Positions 44,629 through 52,970 of a stretch of DNA of 64,000 nt are shown here, in pieces. This DNA is from Chloracidobacterium sp. (GTDB taxonomy: Bacteria > Acidobacteriota > Blastocatellia > Pyrinomonadales > Pyrinomonadaceae). The position numbers were made by a program, and so were the translations under genes. The first letter of the stretch is position 1, and each line of letters opens with the position of its first letter. The stretch is from assembly GCA_016706275.1 (NCBI GenBank), contig JADJJY010000001.1, positions 558,001-622,000 on the forward strand, in the 5' to 3' direction. The notes under the pieces were generated by a model. It did no database searches. It was not told the origin of the DNA and saw only the letters and a list, made by a program, of their open reading frames with translations.

Positions 44629-46338
44629 ATGAACGATATCGCGGTAAAAGAAAGAGTCGATCTAGCGGTTACAAACGGCGTTTTGTTGCCGACAAATGGC
44701 CTGGAGATCGCAAAACGTACTTCGAACGAAGATCTGATCGCCGAAGAGCGTGAGTTGTTGCAGGTCGAGGAATCGGTCGAGAGCGGTTATTTTGGCATCC
44801 GTGGCTATCTGCGGCTATTTCAAATATCCCGCGTTATCTCGATGCTCTCACTATATCTCTATCTCGATCAATACGACCTCCATCACAAGCAGCATCTAAA
44901 ACGACGTGCCGTAAGGTTGGAGCGGGCACGTGAACTGACGCGGGCGGCTTATTACGGCGAGAAACTCTATGGCGTAAAGCAATGGTTTTTTCACGTCACC
45001 ATGCTCGGGCTGCGGCGTTTCTTTATTGGCAATACTCTAAACAAAGAGACGAACCAAGAAAAGCAGGCCGTCTGGCTCAAAGAAAAGCTGATCAAGCTCG
45101 GGCCGACCTTTATCAAGATCGGGCAATCGATGGGAACGCGGGCTGACCTGCTGCCGCTGCCGTTTGTAAAAGAATTGGGGACGCTTGTCGATCAGGTGCC
45201 GCCGTTTCCGAACGATGTTGCGTTTGCGATCATCGAGCACGAGCTCGGCAAAAAGATAAACGAAGTTTATGCCGAATTCGAACTCGAGCCGGTCGCGGCC
45301 GCTTCGCTCGGTCAGGTTTATCGAGCCCGTTTGCACTCCGGCGAAGAGGTCGCGGTCAAGGTCCAGCGGCCAAATCTCGACGCCACGATCAAAGGCGACA
45401 TCGTCATTCTAAAAAAGGTCGCAAACTTTGCCGAGCGATTTCCGCAGCTTAGCGAAAATGCCGATTGGCCGGGGATGCTTCGCGAATTCGACGTGACCGT
45501 CCACGAAGAGATGGATTACATGGCCGAGGGCCGCAACGCCGAGCAGTTTCGCGAGAGTTTTAAGAGCTGGTCAAATATCCACGTCCCGACAATACATTGG
45601 CACGCTACGACCAAAAAAGTGCTGACGATGGAGTTTATTCATGGCACAAAGGTTACTGATCTCGAGGGACAAGCTCAGCGCAACATCTCGCCGGCAAAGG
45701 TCAATCGTCTGCTGATAAAAACCTATCTCAAACAACTGCTAGAGGACGGATTTTTTCACGCTGATCCGCATCCCGGCAATCTGCTGGTGATGGCGGACGG
45801 CCGTCTCGCGTTCTTTGATTTTGGCATGGTCGGACGTATCTCGCCGCTATTGCAGGCAAAGATGATCGACGCGTTTTTCCACGTCGTCGATAAGGACCCC
45901 GGCGGCATCGCTCAGGATCTGATCGAGCTCGATTTTCTCAAACCGGGAACCAGCCACGACTCGATCAAACCGGTCGTCGAGCGAATGTTTGAATTTCATT
46001 TCAATTTGAAATTGAAAGATGTAAATTTCAAAGAGCTGACCTACGACCTCGCCGACGTGATGTATGATTATCCGTTTCGTCTGCCGTCAAATTTTACCTA
46101 CATCATGCGTGCGCTGATGACGCTCGAGGGCATTGGAATCATCACCGATCCGGAATTTAATTTCTTTGAAACCGCCAAGCCGTACGCCAAAGAATTTATG
46201 CTCCGCCGCGAAGGCAAAGATTTCCGCAAGATCTTTGTTGACAAGATCATGGGCCGCGACGAGGGCGGCTCGATCGACTGGGACCGTACGTGGAAACTCG
46301 CAAAAATGGCGTTTCGTACGGTTTTGAATACGGGCTAA
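44629..46338 (+). CDS. ABC1/UbiB-family atypical kinase
   Basis: The 569-residue protein has the family KxGQ motif (TFIKIGQSMGTRADLLP), the A-rich loop (EPVAAASLGQVYRARLHSGEEVAVKVQRP), the FFHADPHPGNLL catalytic loop and FDFGMVG. These proteins are linked to ubiquinone or other isoprenoid lipid metabolism and can hydrolyse ATP. The C-terminal membrane helices of some relatives are not clear here. The isoprenoid partner is unknown. Confidence 0.9.
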   Translation: MNDIAVKERVDLAVTNGVLLPTNGLEIAKRTSNEDLIAEERELLQVEESVESGYFGIRGYLRLFQISRVISMLSLYLYLDQYDLHHKQHLKRRAVRLERARELTRAAYYGEKLYGVKQWFFHVTMLGLRRFFIGNTLNKETNQEKQAVWLKEKLIKLGPTFIKIGQSMGTRADLLPLPFVKELGTLVDQVPPFPNDVAFAIIEHELGKKINEVYAEFELEPVAAASLGQVYRARLHSGEEVAVKVQRPNLDATIKGDIVILKKVANFAERFPQLSENADWPGMLREFDVTVHEEMDYMAEGRNAEQFRESFKSWSNIHVPTIHWHATTKKVLTMEFIHGTKVTDLEGQAQRNISPAKVNRLLIKTYLKQLLEDGFFHADPHPGNLLVMADGRLAFFDFGMVGRISPLLQAKMIDAFFHVVDKDPGGIAQDLIELDFLKPGTSHDSIKPVVERMFEFHFNLKLKDVNFKELTYDLADVMYDYPFRLPSNFTYIMRALMTLEGIGIITDPEFNFFETAKPYAKEFMLRREGKDFRKIFVDKIMGRDEGGSIDWDRTWKLAKMAFRTVLNTG

Positions 46339-46377
46339 CTTGTCATTTATCGCCGTTTCGCGTTAAATCGTTTCATC

Positions 46378-47094
46378 ATGAAACGAGTCTCATTTGCGAT
46401 TGTCACGTTGCTTTTCCTCGGCGTCTTTCCTACACTCGCTCACAACAAAATGTCTAACGCAAAGCGGCTTACGGTCGTTCACATCTCTGACGAACTCGCG
46501 ATCGGTGAGCTAAACTCCGCCGTTTGGGATAAGGCTCAGGATGTTACGAGCACAAAATACTGGTCGGGCTTTGCCGCCCCGGCGACTCGGCAACTTAACG
46601 TGCGGCTGCTGTGGTCGGATACGGCTTTGTACGTGCGGTTTGAGGCCGCTCAAAATGAGCCGCTGATCGTCAGCGAAAAGCCAGATCTTACTCAAAAAAT
46701 AAAAGGCCTGTGGGACCGTGACGTGTGCGAGATATTTATCGCCCCTGACAAAAAGAACCGCAACAAATATTTTGAATTTGAGATCGCTCCCAACGGTGAA
46801 TGGATCGATCTGGGTATCGAGGTCACGCCAAAAGCTCGTCTGACCGATTGGGATTACAGATCGAATATGACATCGGCGGCTTTTATCGAGGCTGAAAAGG
46901 TCGTGATGGCGATCAAGATACCGTTTGCCGCCCTCGGCAAAACGCCAAAAACAGGTGATGTCTGGCTCGGTAATTTGTTTCGTTGCGTTGGCAAAGACCC
47001 TACACGCGGCTATCTCGCGTGGCAGCCGACCAAGACAAAAGAGCCCGCCTATCATGTGCCAAAGGCGTTTGGTGAGTTTCAGTTCGTAAAATAA
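46378..47094 (+). CDS. CBM9-like (DOMON-type) carbohydrate-binding family protein
   Basis: A signal peptide (FAIVTLLFLGVFPTLA) is followed by a beta-sandwich of the carbohydrate-binding family 9 type (LNVRLLWSDTALYVRFEA, LWDRDVCEIFIAPD, YFEFEIAPNGEWID, AIKIPFAALG). The protein (238 residues) lacks a catalytic domain, so it is probably an exported binding protein. A TTGGTCC repeat follows its stop. Confidence 0.83.
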   Translation: MKRVSFAIVTLLFLGVFPTLAHNKMSNAKRLTVVHISDELAIGELNSAVWDKAQDVTSTKYWSGFAAPATRQLNVRLLWSDTALYVRFEAAQNEPLIVSEKPDLTQKIKGLWDRDVCEIFIAPDKKNRNKYFEFEIAPNGEWIDLGIEVTPKARLTDWDYRSNMTSAAFIEAEKVVMAIKIPFAALGKTPKTGDVWLGNLFRCVGKDPTRGYLAWQPTKTKEPAYHVPKAFGEFQFVK

Positions 47095-47102
47095 CCTCTG
47101 TC

Positions 47103-47170
47103 TTGGTCCACCTTGGTCCACCTTGGTCCACCTTGGTCCATGTGGTCCACCTGGTCCGGACCGGACCAAG
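47103..47170. repeat. Tandem TTGGTCCACC repeat, copy 2
   Basis: Four near-perfect 10-bp units of TTGGTCCACC are followed by a TGGTCCACC unit and the GGTCCGGACCGGACCAAG palindrome shared with 22531-22549. It fills the convergent spacer between the CBM9-like gene and the SDR gene, reaching 1 bp from the SDR stop. Confidence 0.85.
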
Positions 47171-47171
47171 A

Positions 47172-47945
47172 TTAGACCGTCATGCCACCGTCAACAGCGA
47201 TAGTTTGGCCGGTGATGTAGCTCGAGGCATCGGACGCCAGAAACACCGTCACACCTTTTAGCTCGCCTTCGTCGCCGACACGCGGAATGACGTTGTTTTC
47301 CTGTATCGAGCGTTCGTAAATATCGATCACTGCATCGGCTAGCCGCGAGTGAAAGAAGCCCGGAGCGATGGCGTTGACGCGGATGCCTTTGCGGCCCCAG
47401 CTTGCTGCCAACTCGCGTGTCAGGCCGATGAGACCTGCCTTGCTTGCAACATAACCCGCGTAAAAAGGGCCGTTCGCCGACGAGGTAAGACCCGCGATCG
47501 AGGCAATATTGATGATCGAACCGCTTTTTTGCTTGAGCATCTCGCGGCCCGCAGCCTGAGCAAATAGGAAACAGCCGGTCAGATTAACGTCGATGACCTT
47601 TTGCCACTGATCGAGCGGCATGTCTTCGGGCATCGCTCCCCAAGAGATACCGGCGTTATTAATTAGAATGTCGACCGAGCCAAATTTAGCTACGGTTGCA
47701 TCAACGACGGCTTGGACTTCCTCGGCTTTTGCGACATCGCAGACAGTTCCGGCGACGGTAATCCCTTTGCCCTCAAACTCTTTGACGGTCTCGTCGAGCC
47801 ACTCGGAACGGCGGGCACATAGCATCAGGTTCGCACCGGTTTCGCCCAATGCCTCGGCCATTTCTTTACCGATCCCGCGTGAGCCGCCGGTGACGATCGC
47901 GGTCTTGCCCGTCAGGTCGAATAGATCTTTTACGTTTTTTTTCAT
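47172..47945 (-). CDS. SDR-family oxidoreductase
   Basis: This classical short-chain dehydrogenase (257 residues) has the cofactor motif TGGSRGIGKEMAE, NNAG in INNAGISWG, the catalytic serine near INIASIAG, and YAGYVASKAGL (YxxxK). The C-terminus GQTIAVDGGMTV is typical of FabG-like and glucose-dehydrogenase-like members. The substrate is unknown. The gene sits between a TTGGTCC repeat at the 3' side and a CACAGAG hairpin at the 5' side. Confidence 0.87.
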   Translation of the reverse strand: MKKNVKDLFDLTGKTAIVTGGSRGIGKEMAEALGETGANLMLCARRSEWLDETVKEFEGKGITVAGTVCDVAKAEEVQAVVDATVAKFGSVDILINNAGISWGAMPEDMPLDQWQKVIDVNLTGCFLFAQAAGREMLKQKSGSIINIASIAGLTSSANGPFYAGYVASKAGLIGLTRELAASWGRKGIRVNAIAPGFFHSRLADAVIDIYERSIQENNVIPRVGDEGELKGVTVFLASDASSYITGQTIAVDGGMTV

Positions 47946-47953
47946 ATCTGATA

Positions 47954-48085
47954 TTCACCACAGAGACACGGAGGACAATGAGAAGAATTAGAAAGTGACC
48001 TCTCCACTATCCATGATCATTCACCAAAACAAACTTCCAAAAAATCTCTCTGTGCCCTCTGTGCCCTCTGTGTCTTTGTGGTGAA
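47954..48085. repeat. Inverted-repeat hairpin, CACAGAG family
   Basis: Arms at 47954-47978 and 48046-48085 begin TTCACCACA on their outer ends. The units are 9-10 bp (CACAGAGACA, CAGAGGGCA). It occupies the spacer between the SDR start (47945) and the kinase stop (48095), with a loop of about 67 nt. Confidence 0.85.
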
Positions 48086-48094
48086 TCCCCCTCT

Positions 48095-50689
48095 TCAATC
48101 CCCGTCGCCGAGGAGTTTGCCTTGCAATAGTTTTTGTCCGGCGGTTGAGGTGTAAAAACCGTAAATTGACGTTGCCAACAGAACGATGACAAAGAGGATG
48201 AAATTGCCGGAATACCAGGCAGAAAGGTCGGTTGTAAACGGAATGTCGTCTAGATTATTAAAGAACACCATAGCCATCACCGCCACAACACCGAACCGGG
48301 TCGCGATCAAAACCAAGACAGTGTTAAACAGAATTGCAACAACAATTTGAATGGGGTCAGAACTCGGAGAGACGAAACTTGGAATTAATAAGATCAACCA
48401 AACCGCCACTGCGCCTAACCATTTGCGGCGAAGTATCAAACCGAAGAACATAATGAAAAACGACAACACCAAACTAAACATCAGCGCAGTGCTGAGACTA
48501 TCTGAAAAGATCGCCGGAAAAATATTGGACAGTTTCAAGGGGGCGATCAAACCAAGGTTTGGCGGTTTGCCTTGCCATGTTGGGATCAAAAATCCACCCA
48601 GGAGGGTCATAAAAGCTAAGAACGAAGTTCCCGCTATACCGATCAAAACGTCACGTCCAACAAGCGGGTCGCGCCAGTCACCCGCCAGCAAACGATTCCA
48701 CGAGATGACACGCTCGGGCGCGATCTTTCGCAAATACGGTTCAAACGCCAGATATAACAGACAGCCCAATACAGCCCAGAGCAGCGCGAATGCCAAAGCC
48801 GTAACGAAGAGATTCATTTCGTCAAACGAAGCGATGTGGTGGGTCGTAAAGAACCCGATCATCATTCGTGCTACGAACAATAACAAAGCAACACGAAAGG
48901 CATTTTTAAGATCGCTCCGTCCGGCGCGAACATTTCTGAGGGCGAGCCACCCGCCACCGAACAACATTCCGAGATACAATGAGATCACAACAACAGGTAG
49001 CAGAATGCTATTGTTCGCACTCGTCGGCGCACCCGGAGGACGATCCCACGGGGCAACAATTTGAAAATGAACGAGTTTACCCTGATAGACCGCCGCCTCA
49101 ACGCGGATCGGGATCTCAGGCCCGTCTGGATATTTGCCCGAAAAAGCTCTCTGTTCGTCAAAGGCCTGCGGTGGTGTCAATTGCGGTTCAACCGCTTGAA
49201 AGTTAGCAAGGTCAAATCCGGCTTCCTTAAAAACACCCGCCCAATCAAATTCACGGCGCGGCTGATCTGACACCTTGTCTCGCGGCGGAACGCCTTCAAA
49301 ATAGATCAAACGCCCCGTCGTATCAACCCGCATCAGGGTCATTCCGGGGTCGACATTTGGCGGGTCGTTAGTTTTTGGGGCTCCTCCGGCGAGGGGCACT
49401 ATCGGCTGAGCGCTGGTGCGGGAATCAAACGACAAAACGGCAGGCTGTCCGGTTGCCAGTTTTTGCCATCGCTCCTGCGTCTGATCATTCTGCTTCAGGT
49501 AGACAAAGTAATCGGCAGTCGACCCGAAAAAATGATACGAATTTACAGTTGGGTAACCGAATTTCTCGACCAGCTCACGACTGCGTTGGCGCAAAACATC
49601 GGGCGATCTGTCGAGCGGCACAAAATGCTGAACTGATGTACTTTTTGAGGCTGCAACCAAGACCCCGTAACCAACAATTACGGTCAGGAGCAAAGCCAGA
49701 GCAACTACCGGCTTTAACGCCCCTATTTTCGGCGATGCGGCGACCATCTCCGGGCTAGGAGTCTGACCAGCGTCGAGTGCGATCTGCATCGGATTGCCGC
49801 CGGGCAGAGCCATCGCGACGTGGAGAGCGCTTTGCGGACGGTTTTTCGGGTCCTTTTCGAGACATTGTGCGATGACGCTCTCGACCAGCGGGTCGATGCC
49901 CTTGACGTGGGTCGAAGGGCTGGTCGGCGTCGCCGTCTGATGCATTTTTATCAGCTCGGGGACGGTCGCCGCGATGAACGCCTGTTTGCCGGTGAAGATC
50001 TCGTAGATCACGAGGCCAAGAGCGTAAATATCACTGCGTGTCGTGACTTCCTTGCCAGTGATCTGCTCGGGCGACATATACGCCGGTGTGCCGGAGCGGA
50101 TCTCGTCTTTGGAAATGTCGGCCTCGATTCCGGCGATGCCAAAATCGGTGATGCGGGCTATGCCCTTTTTGTCGATGATGATGTTTGCCGGTTTGAAGTC
50201 GCGATGAAGAATCCCGGCCTTATGGATCGCCTCCATCCCAACGCAAAGCTGACGTGAGATCTCAACCGCCCTTTCATGCGTAAACCGCCCGACGCGCGTC
50301 AATAGCTCCGACAGATCGTCGCCATCGACAAACTCCATCGACAAAAAATGCCGCCCATCGATCTCGCCAATGTCGAACACACGGCAGACGTTTACATGCG
50401 AGACCTGACGCGCATTGCGCACCTCAGCCCGAAAACGCGAAAGAGTATCCTCGTCACCCACGACCGACTCGGGCAGAAACTTGAGGGCCACGACCTGGCT
50501 CAATTGCAGGTCTTCAGCCTTATAGACCTCGCCCATCCCGCCTTTGCCAACGAGGCCAATAATGCGGTAGCGGTCAGCCAAGACTGTACCAGCGACAAAG
50601 TCACCCGCCTTAGTGTCGGCAGTCGTATTAACTTTGATCTCGGTCTTGTTCTCGTTGCCGGAACTGTCTAGTTTTGTCGGATCTTCCAT
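48095..50689 (-). CDS. Serine/threonine protein kinase with large multi-membrane C-terminus
   Basis: An N-terminal eukaryotic-like kinase domain carries GKGGMGEVYKAED, the catalytic loop LHRDFKPANI and TDFGIAG, all intact. A membrane helix near residue 340 leads to an extracytoplasmic region, and about eight further helices lie in the C-terminal third (for example AFRVALLLFVARMMIGFF). The C-terminal fold is not identified. Such kinase/membrane fusions are common in Acidobacteriota. The start at 50689 gives MEDPTKLDS; a longer upstream frame has no family support. Confidence 0.85.
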   Translation of the reverse strand: MEDPTKLDSSGNENKTEIKVNTTADTKAGDFVAGTVLADRYRIIGLVGKGGMGEVYKAEDLQLSQVVALKFLPESVVGDEDTLSRFRAEVRNARQVSHVNVCRVFDIGEIDGRHFLSMEFVDGDDLSELLTRVGRFTHERAVEISRQLCVGMEAIHKAGILHRDFKPANIIIDKKGIARITDFGIAGIEADISKDEIRSGTPAYMSPEQITGKEVTTRSDIYALGLVIYEIFTGKQAFIAATVPELIKMHQTATPTSPSTHVKGIDPLVESVIAQCLEKDPKNRPQSALHVAMALPGGNPMQIALDAGQTPSPEMVAASPKIGALKPVVALALLLTVIVGYGVLVAASKSTSVQHFVPLDRSPDVLRQRSRELVEKFGYPTVNSYHFFGSTADYFVYLKQNDQTQERWQKLATGQPAVLSFDSRTSAQPIVPLAGGAPKTNDPPNVDPGMTLMRVDTTGRLIYFEGVPPRDKVSDQPRREFDWAGVFKEAGFDLANFQAVEPQLTPPQAFDEQRAFSGKYPDGPEIPIRVEAAVYQGKLVHFQIVAPWDRPPGAPTSANNSILLPVVVISLYLGMLFGGGWLALRNVRAGRSDLKNAFRVALLLFVARMMIGFFTTHHIASFDEMNLFVTALAFALLWAVLGCLLYLAFEPYLRKIAPERVISWNRLLAGDWRDPLVGRDVLIGIAGTSFLAFMTLLGGFLIPTWQGKPPNLGLIAPLKLSNIFPAIFSDSLSTALMFSLVLSFFIMFFGLILRRKWLGAVAVWLILLIPSFVSPSSDPIQIVVAILFNTVLVLIATRFGVVAVMAMVFFNNLDDIPFTTDLSAWYSGNFILFVIVLLATSIYGFYTSTAGQKLLQGKLLGDGD

Positions 50690-50810
50690 ACTTAGGTTTC
50701 TGACATCATAGACGTAAATTTGATATTTTTCACCCCTCAATGTCCGATTACGGACGGCGTAAATTCGGCTTCGATTGCACTTGCATGTGCTCGTGCGGTT
50801 TAATTAGAGC

Positions 50811-51605
50811 ATGACCAAGACCCAAAAAGAACTCGCCTTTTTGCTCGACCTGTCGGTTGCGAGCGAGTGGACACAGCGTTTTGCTGATCTCGTTGACAAG
50901 CATCTCGACCTGGAGGACTCGGACAATCTGCTCTACCTCAATGCGGGAACAGGCAACCACGCACTTGCGATAGACGAAAAGTTTGGCACAAAAACCGATA
51001 TTTTCGCGACGGCTGAAAATGAGGATGTGCTAAATATCGCTCTGGATAAAGCGGCGGCATTGAGTTCGAATGTCGATTTTTCGATGCTGCGGTTTGAAAG
51101 TGATGCTTTTGATACGGTGCTGGCGGACGGAACCTTTGTCAGGCCGCTCGAGGTCGAAGATTTTATCGCGGATGCAACCCGCGTCGCCCGCACGGGCGGC
51201 GAGGTCGCTGTCTTTTTGCCGACTGCCGGTAGCTTTGGCGAGGTTGCCTCGATCCTGTGGGAAGTTCTGTTTACCGAGGGGCTTGGCGAACATGGTGCGG
51301 CGGCGGAAAAACTAATTAGCGATCAGCCGACCGTCTCGCGGGTCGAGGAGATCGCCAAACAGATCGGGCTCGTGAACGTCCAGACAAAAACCGAGCTAGA
51401 GGCTTTTGAATATGAGACCGGGGCAGAATTTATCGCATCGCCGCTCGTCGCCGATTTTCTGCTGCCGACTTGGCTCGAAATGCTTGACGAAGACGAAAAA
51501 GAGCGAGTTACGGAAAAACTCGCTCAACTAATCGACGCCGAGGGGGAATCGCTCAGCTTTAGATTTTTGTTAAAGGCTACGCTGCTGACCGGTGAGAAAG
51601 AGTAA
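50811..51605 (+). CDS. SAM-methyltransferase-like protein of unknown function
   Basis: The 264-residue protein has a Rossmann-like start with LYLNAGTGNHALAI at the position of SAM-binding motif I, and FDTVLADGTFVRPLE further on. It appears to be a class I methyltransferase relative, but the motif is imperfect (NAGTGN, not the usual GxGxG), so activity is uncertain. It is divergent from the kinase gene and convergent with tatA (3-bp gap). Confidence 0.6.
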   Translation: MTKTQKELAFLLDLSVASEWTQRFADLVDKHLDLEDSDNLLYLNAGTGNHALAIDEKFGTKTDIFATAENEDVLNIALDKAAALSSNVDFSMLRFESDAFDTVLADGTFVRPLEVEDFIADATRVARTGGEVAVFLPTAGSFGEVASILWEVLFTEGLGEHGAAAEKLISDQPTVSRVEEIAKQIGLVNVQTKTELEAFEYETGAEFIASPLVADFLLPTWLEMLDEDEKERVTEKLAQLIDAEGESLSFRFLLKATLLTGEKE

Positions 51606-51608
51606 GAG

Positions 51609-51872
51609 CTAGGCCTGCTTTGCCTCGGCACGCCGACGCATTTCTTCCATCAGCGCTTCGTCGGTCATGTTGGTGATCTGTGGCGTGTCGACCTTTGACT
51701 CAAGCTTTTGGACGGCCTCGGCTTTTTCTTCTTCCTCGGCCTCGCGCATGCCGTCTTTGAACGCTTTGCGTGTCGCACCGAGCGATTTTGCGAGTTGCGG
51801 CAGTTTGGTCGCTCCAAACAGCAAGAAAAGCACTGCGACGATCAATAAAATTTCTGTTGTTCCAAAGTTCAT
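51609..51872 (-). CDS. tatA: Twin-arginine translocase subunit TatA/TatE
   Basis: TatA forms the pore of the folded-protein exporter. The 87-residue protein has the N-terminal membrane helix (ILLIVAVLFLLFG), the FG motif, and the amphipathic helix (KLPQLAKSLGATRKAFKDGM) followed by an acidic, Glu-rich tail. Length and order fit TatA/E. No tatC is nearby. Confidence 0.92.
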   Translation of the reverse strand: MNFGTTEILLIVAVLFLLFGATKLPQLAKSLGATRKAFKDGMREAEEEEKAEAVQKLESKVDTPQITNMTDEALMEEMRRRAEAKQA

Positions 51873-51979
51873 ATAAATGTCCTAAATATTAGACGTTTTG
51901 ACGCGGGTAATGGTCCGCATTTTCAACATATTTTCATCATACCGCTAATCGCACGAAGATTCACGCTAAATTTGGCTCT

Positions 51980-52924
51980 TCACGGACGGAATCTGTCCAT
52001 AGCCTCGACCAGAGCTGAGGTAATTCCGGGCTCTGAGACCGAATGCCCGGCGTCGGGTACGACAATAAATTCTGCTTCGGGCAGGGCTTTGTGCAGATCC
52101 CAAGCCGAAGTTATCGGACAAACGACGTCATAGCGCCCCTGTACGATAACGGTCGGAATGTGGCGAATCTTATCGACATTTTCGAGCAGATAATTTTCGG
52201 TCGGGAAAAACGAGTTGTTCATAAAGTAATGACACTCGATACGCGCGAGGCTCAGAGCCTCGTGCGCGCCTTCCCAGTGGTTCATCAGGTCTTCGCTCGG
52301 GTATAGCTTTGAGGTCGAGCCTTCCCAGACGCTCCACGCACGTGCCGCCGATAGGCGAACCTGCTCGTCATCGCTTGTAAGCCGTTTGTGATATGCCGCG
52401 ATAAAATCACCGCGTTCGTCCTCGGGTATCTCGTCGCGATAGCGTTCCCAAAAATCGGGGAAGATCTCAGACGCACCGTATTGATAAAACCACTCGAGCT
52501 CCTTTCGCCGCGTCAGGAAAATACCCCGGAGCACGAGCCCCAGACATCTGTCCGGGTGTGTGACCGCATACGCAAGACTCAGCGTGCTGCCCCACGAGCC
52601 GCCGAAAACCAACCATTTGTCGATACCAAATTTTTCACGCAGCTTTTCGATATCCGCGATAAGGTCCCAAGTCGTATTTTCTCGAAGCTCTGCATGCGGC
52701 GTCGAATCGCCCGATCCGCGTTGGTCGAACAAAACGATGTGATAAACGGCCGGGTCAAAATATTGCCGGTACATCGGTATCAATCCGCCGCCGGGGCCGC
52801 CGTGCAAAAATACAACCGGGATGCCCTCGGGATTACCCGCACGTTCATAATAGATCGTGTGAATGTCGGAAACAGGCAGCATGCCGCTGTCAAAAGGTTC
52901 GATCTCAGGATAAAGTGTTGCCAT
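51980..52924 (-). CDS. pip: Prolyl aminopeptidase
   Basis: The 314-residue alpha/beta hydrolase cleaves N-terminal proline. It has FLHGGPGGG, the nucleophile in FGGSWGSTL, the aspartate in RYDVVCP, and the histidine in DAGHSVSEPG; YEWGGSTSK-like WEGSTSKLYP completes the family pattern. The prolyl-aminopeptidase (S33) assignment is supported by the GDSTPHA and RGIFLTRRKE segments. It lies 47 bp after asnB on the same strand. Confidence 0.92.
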   Translation of the reverse strand: MATLYPEIEPFDSGMLPVSDIHTIYYERAGNPEGIPVVFLHGGPGGGLIPMYRQYFDPAVYHIVLFDQRGSGDSTPHAELRENTTWDLIADIEKLREKFGIDKWLVFGGSWGSTLSLAYAVTHPDRCLGLVLRGIFLTRRKELEWFYQYGASEIFPDFWERYRDEIPEDERGDFIAAYHKRLTSDDEQVRLSAARAWSVWEGSTSKLYPSEDLMNHWEGAHEALSLARIECHYFMNNSFFPTENYLLENVDKIRHIPTVIVQGRYDVVCPITSAWDLHKALPEAEFIVVPDAGHSVSEPGITSALVEAMDRFRP

Positions 52925-52970
52925 ATTTGAAATGATAACTGAAATAACGCGGCAGACTAAGCCAAGAGGC

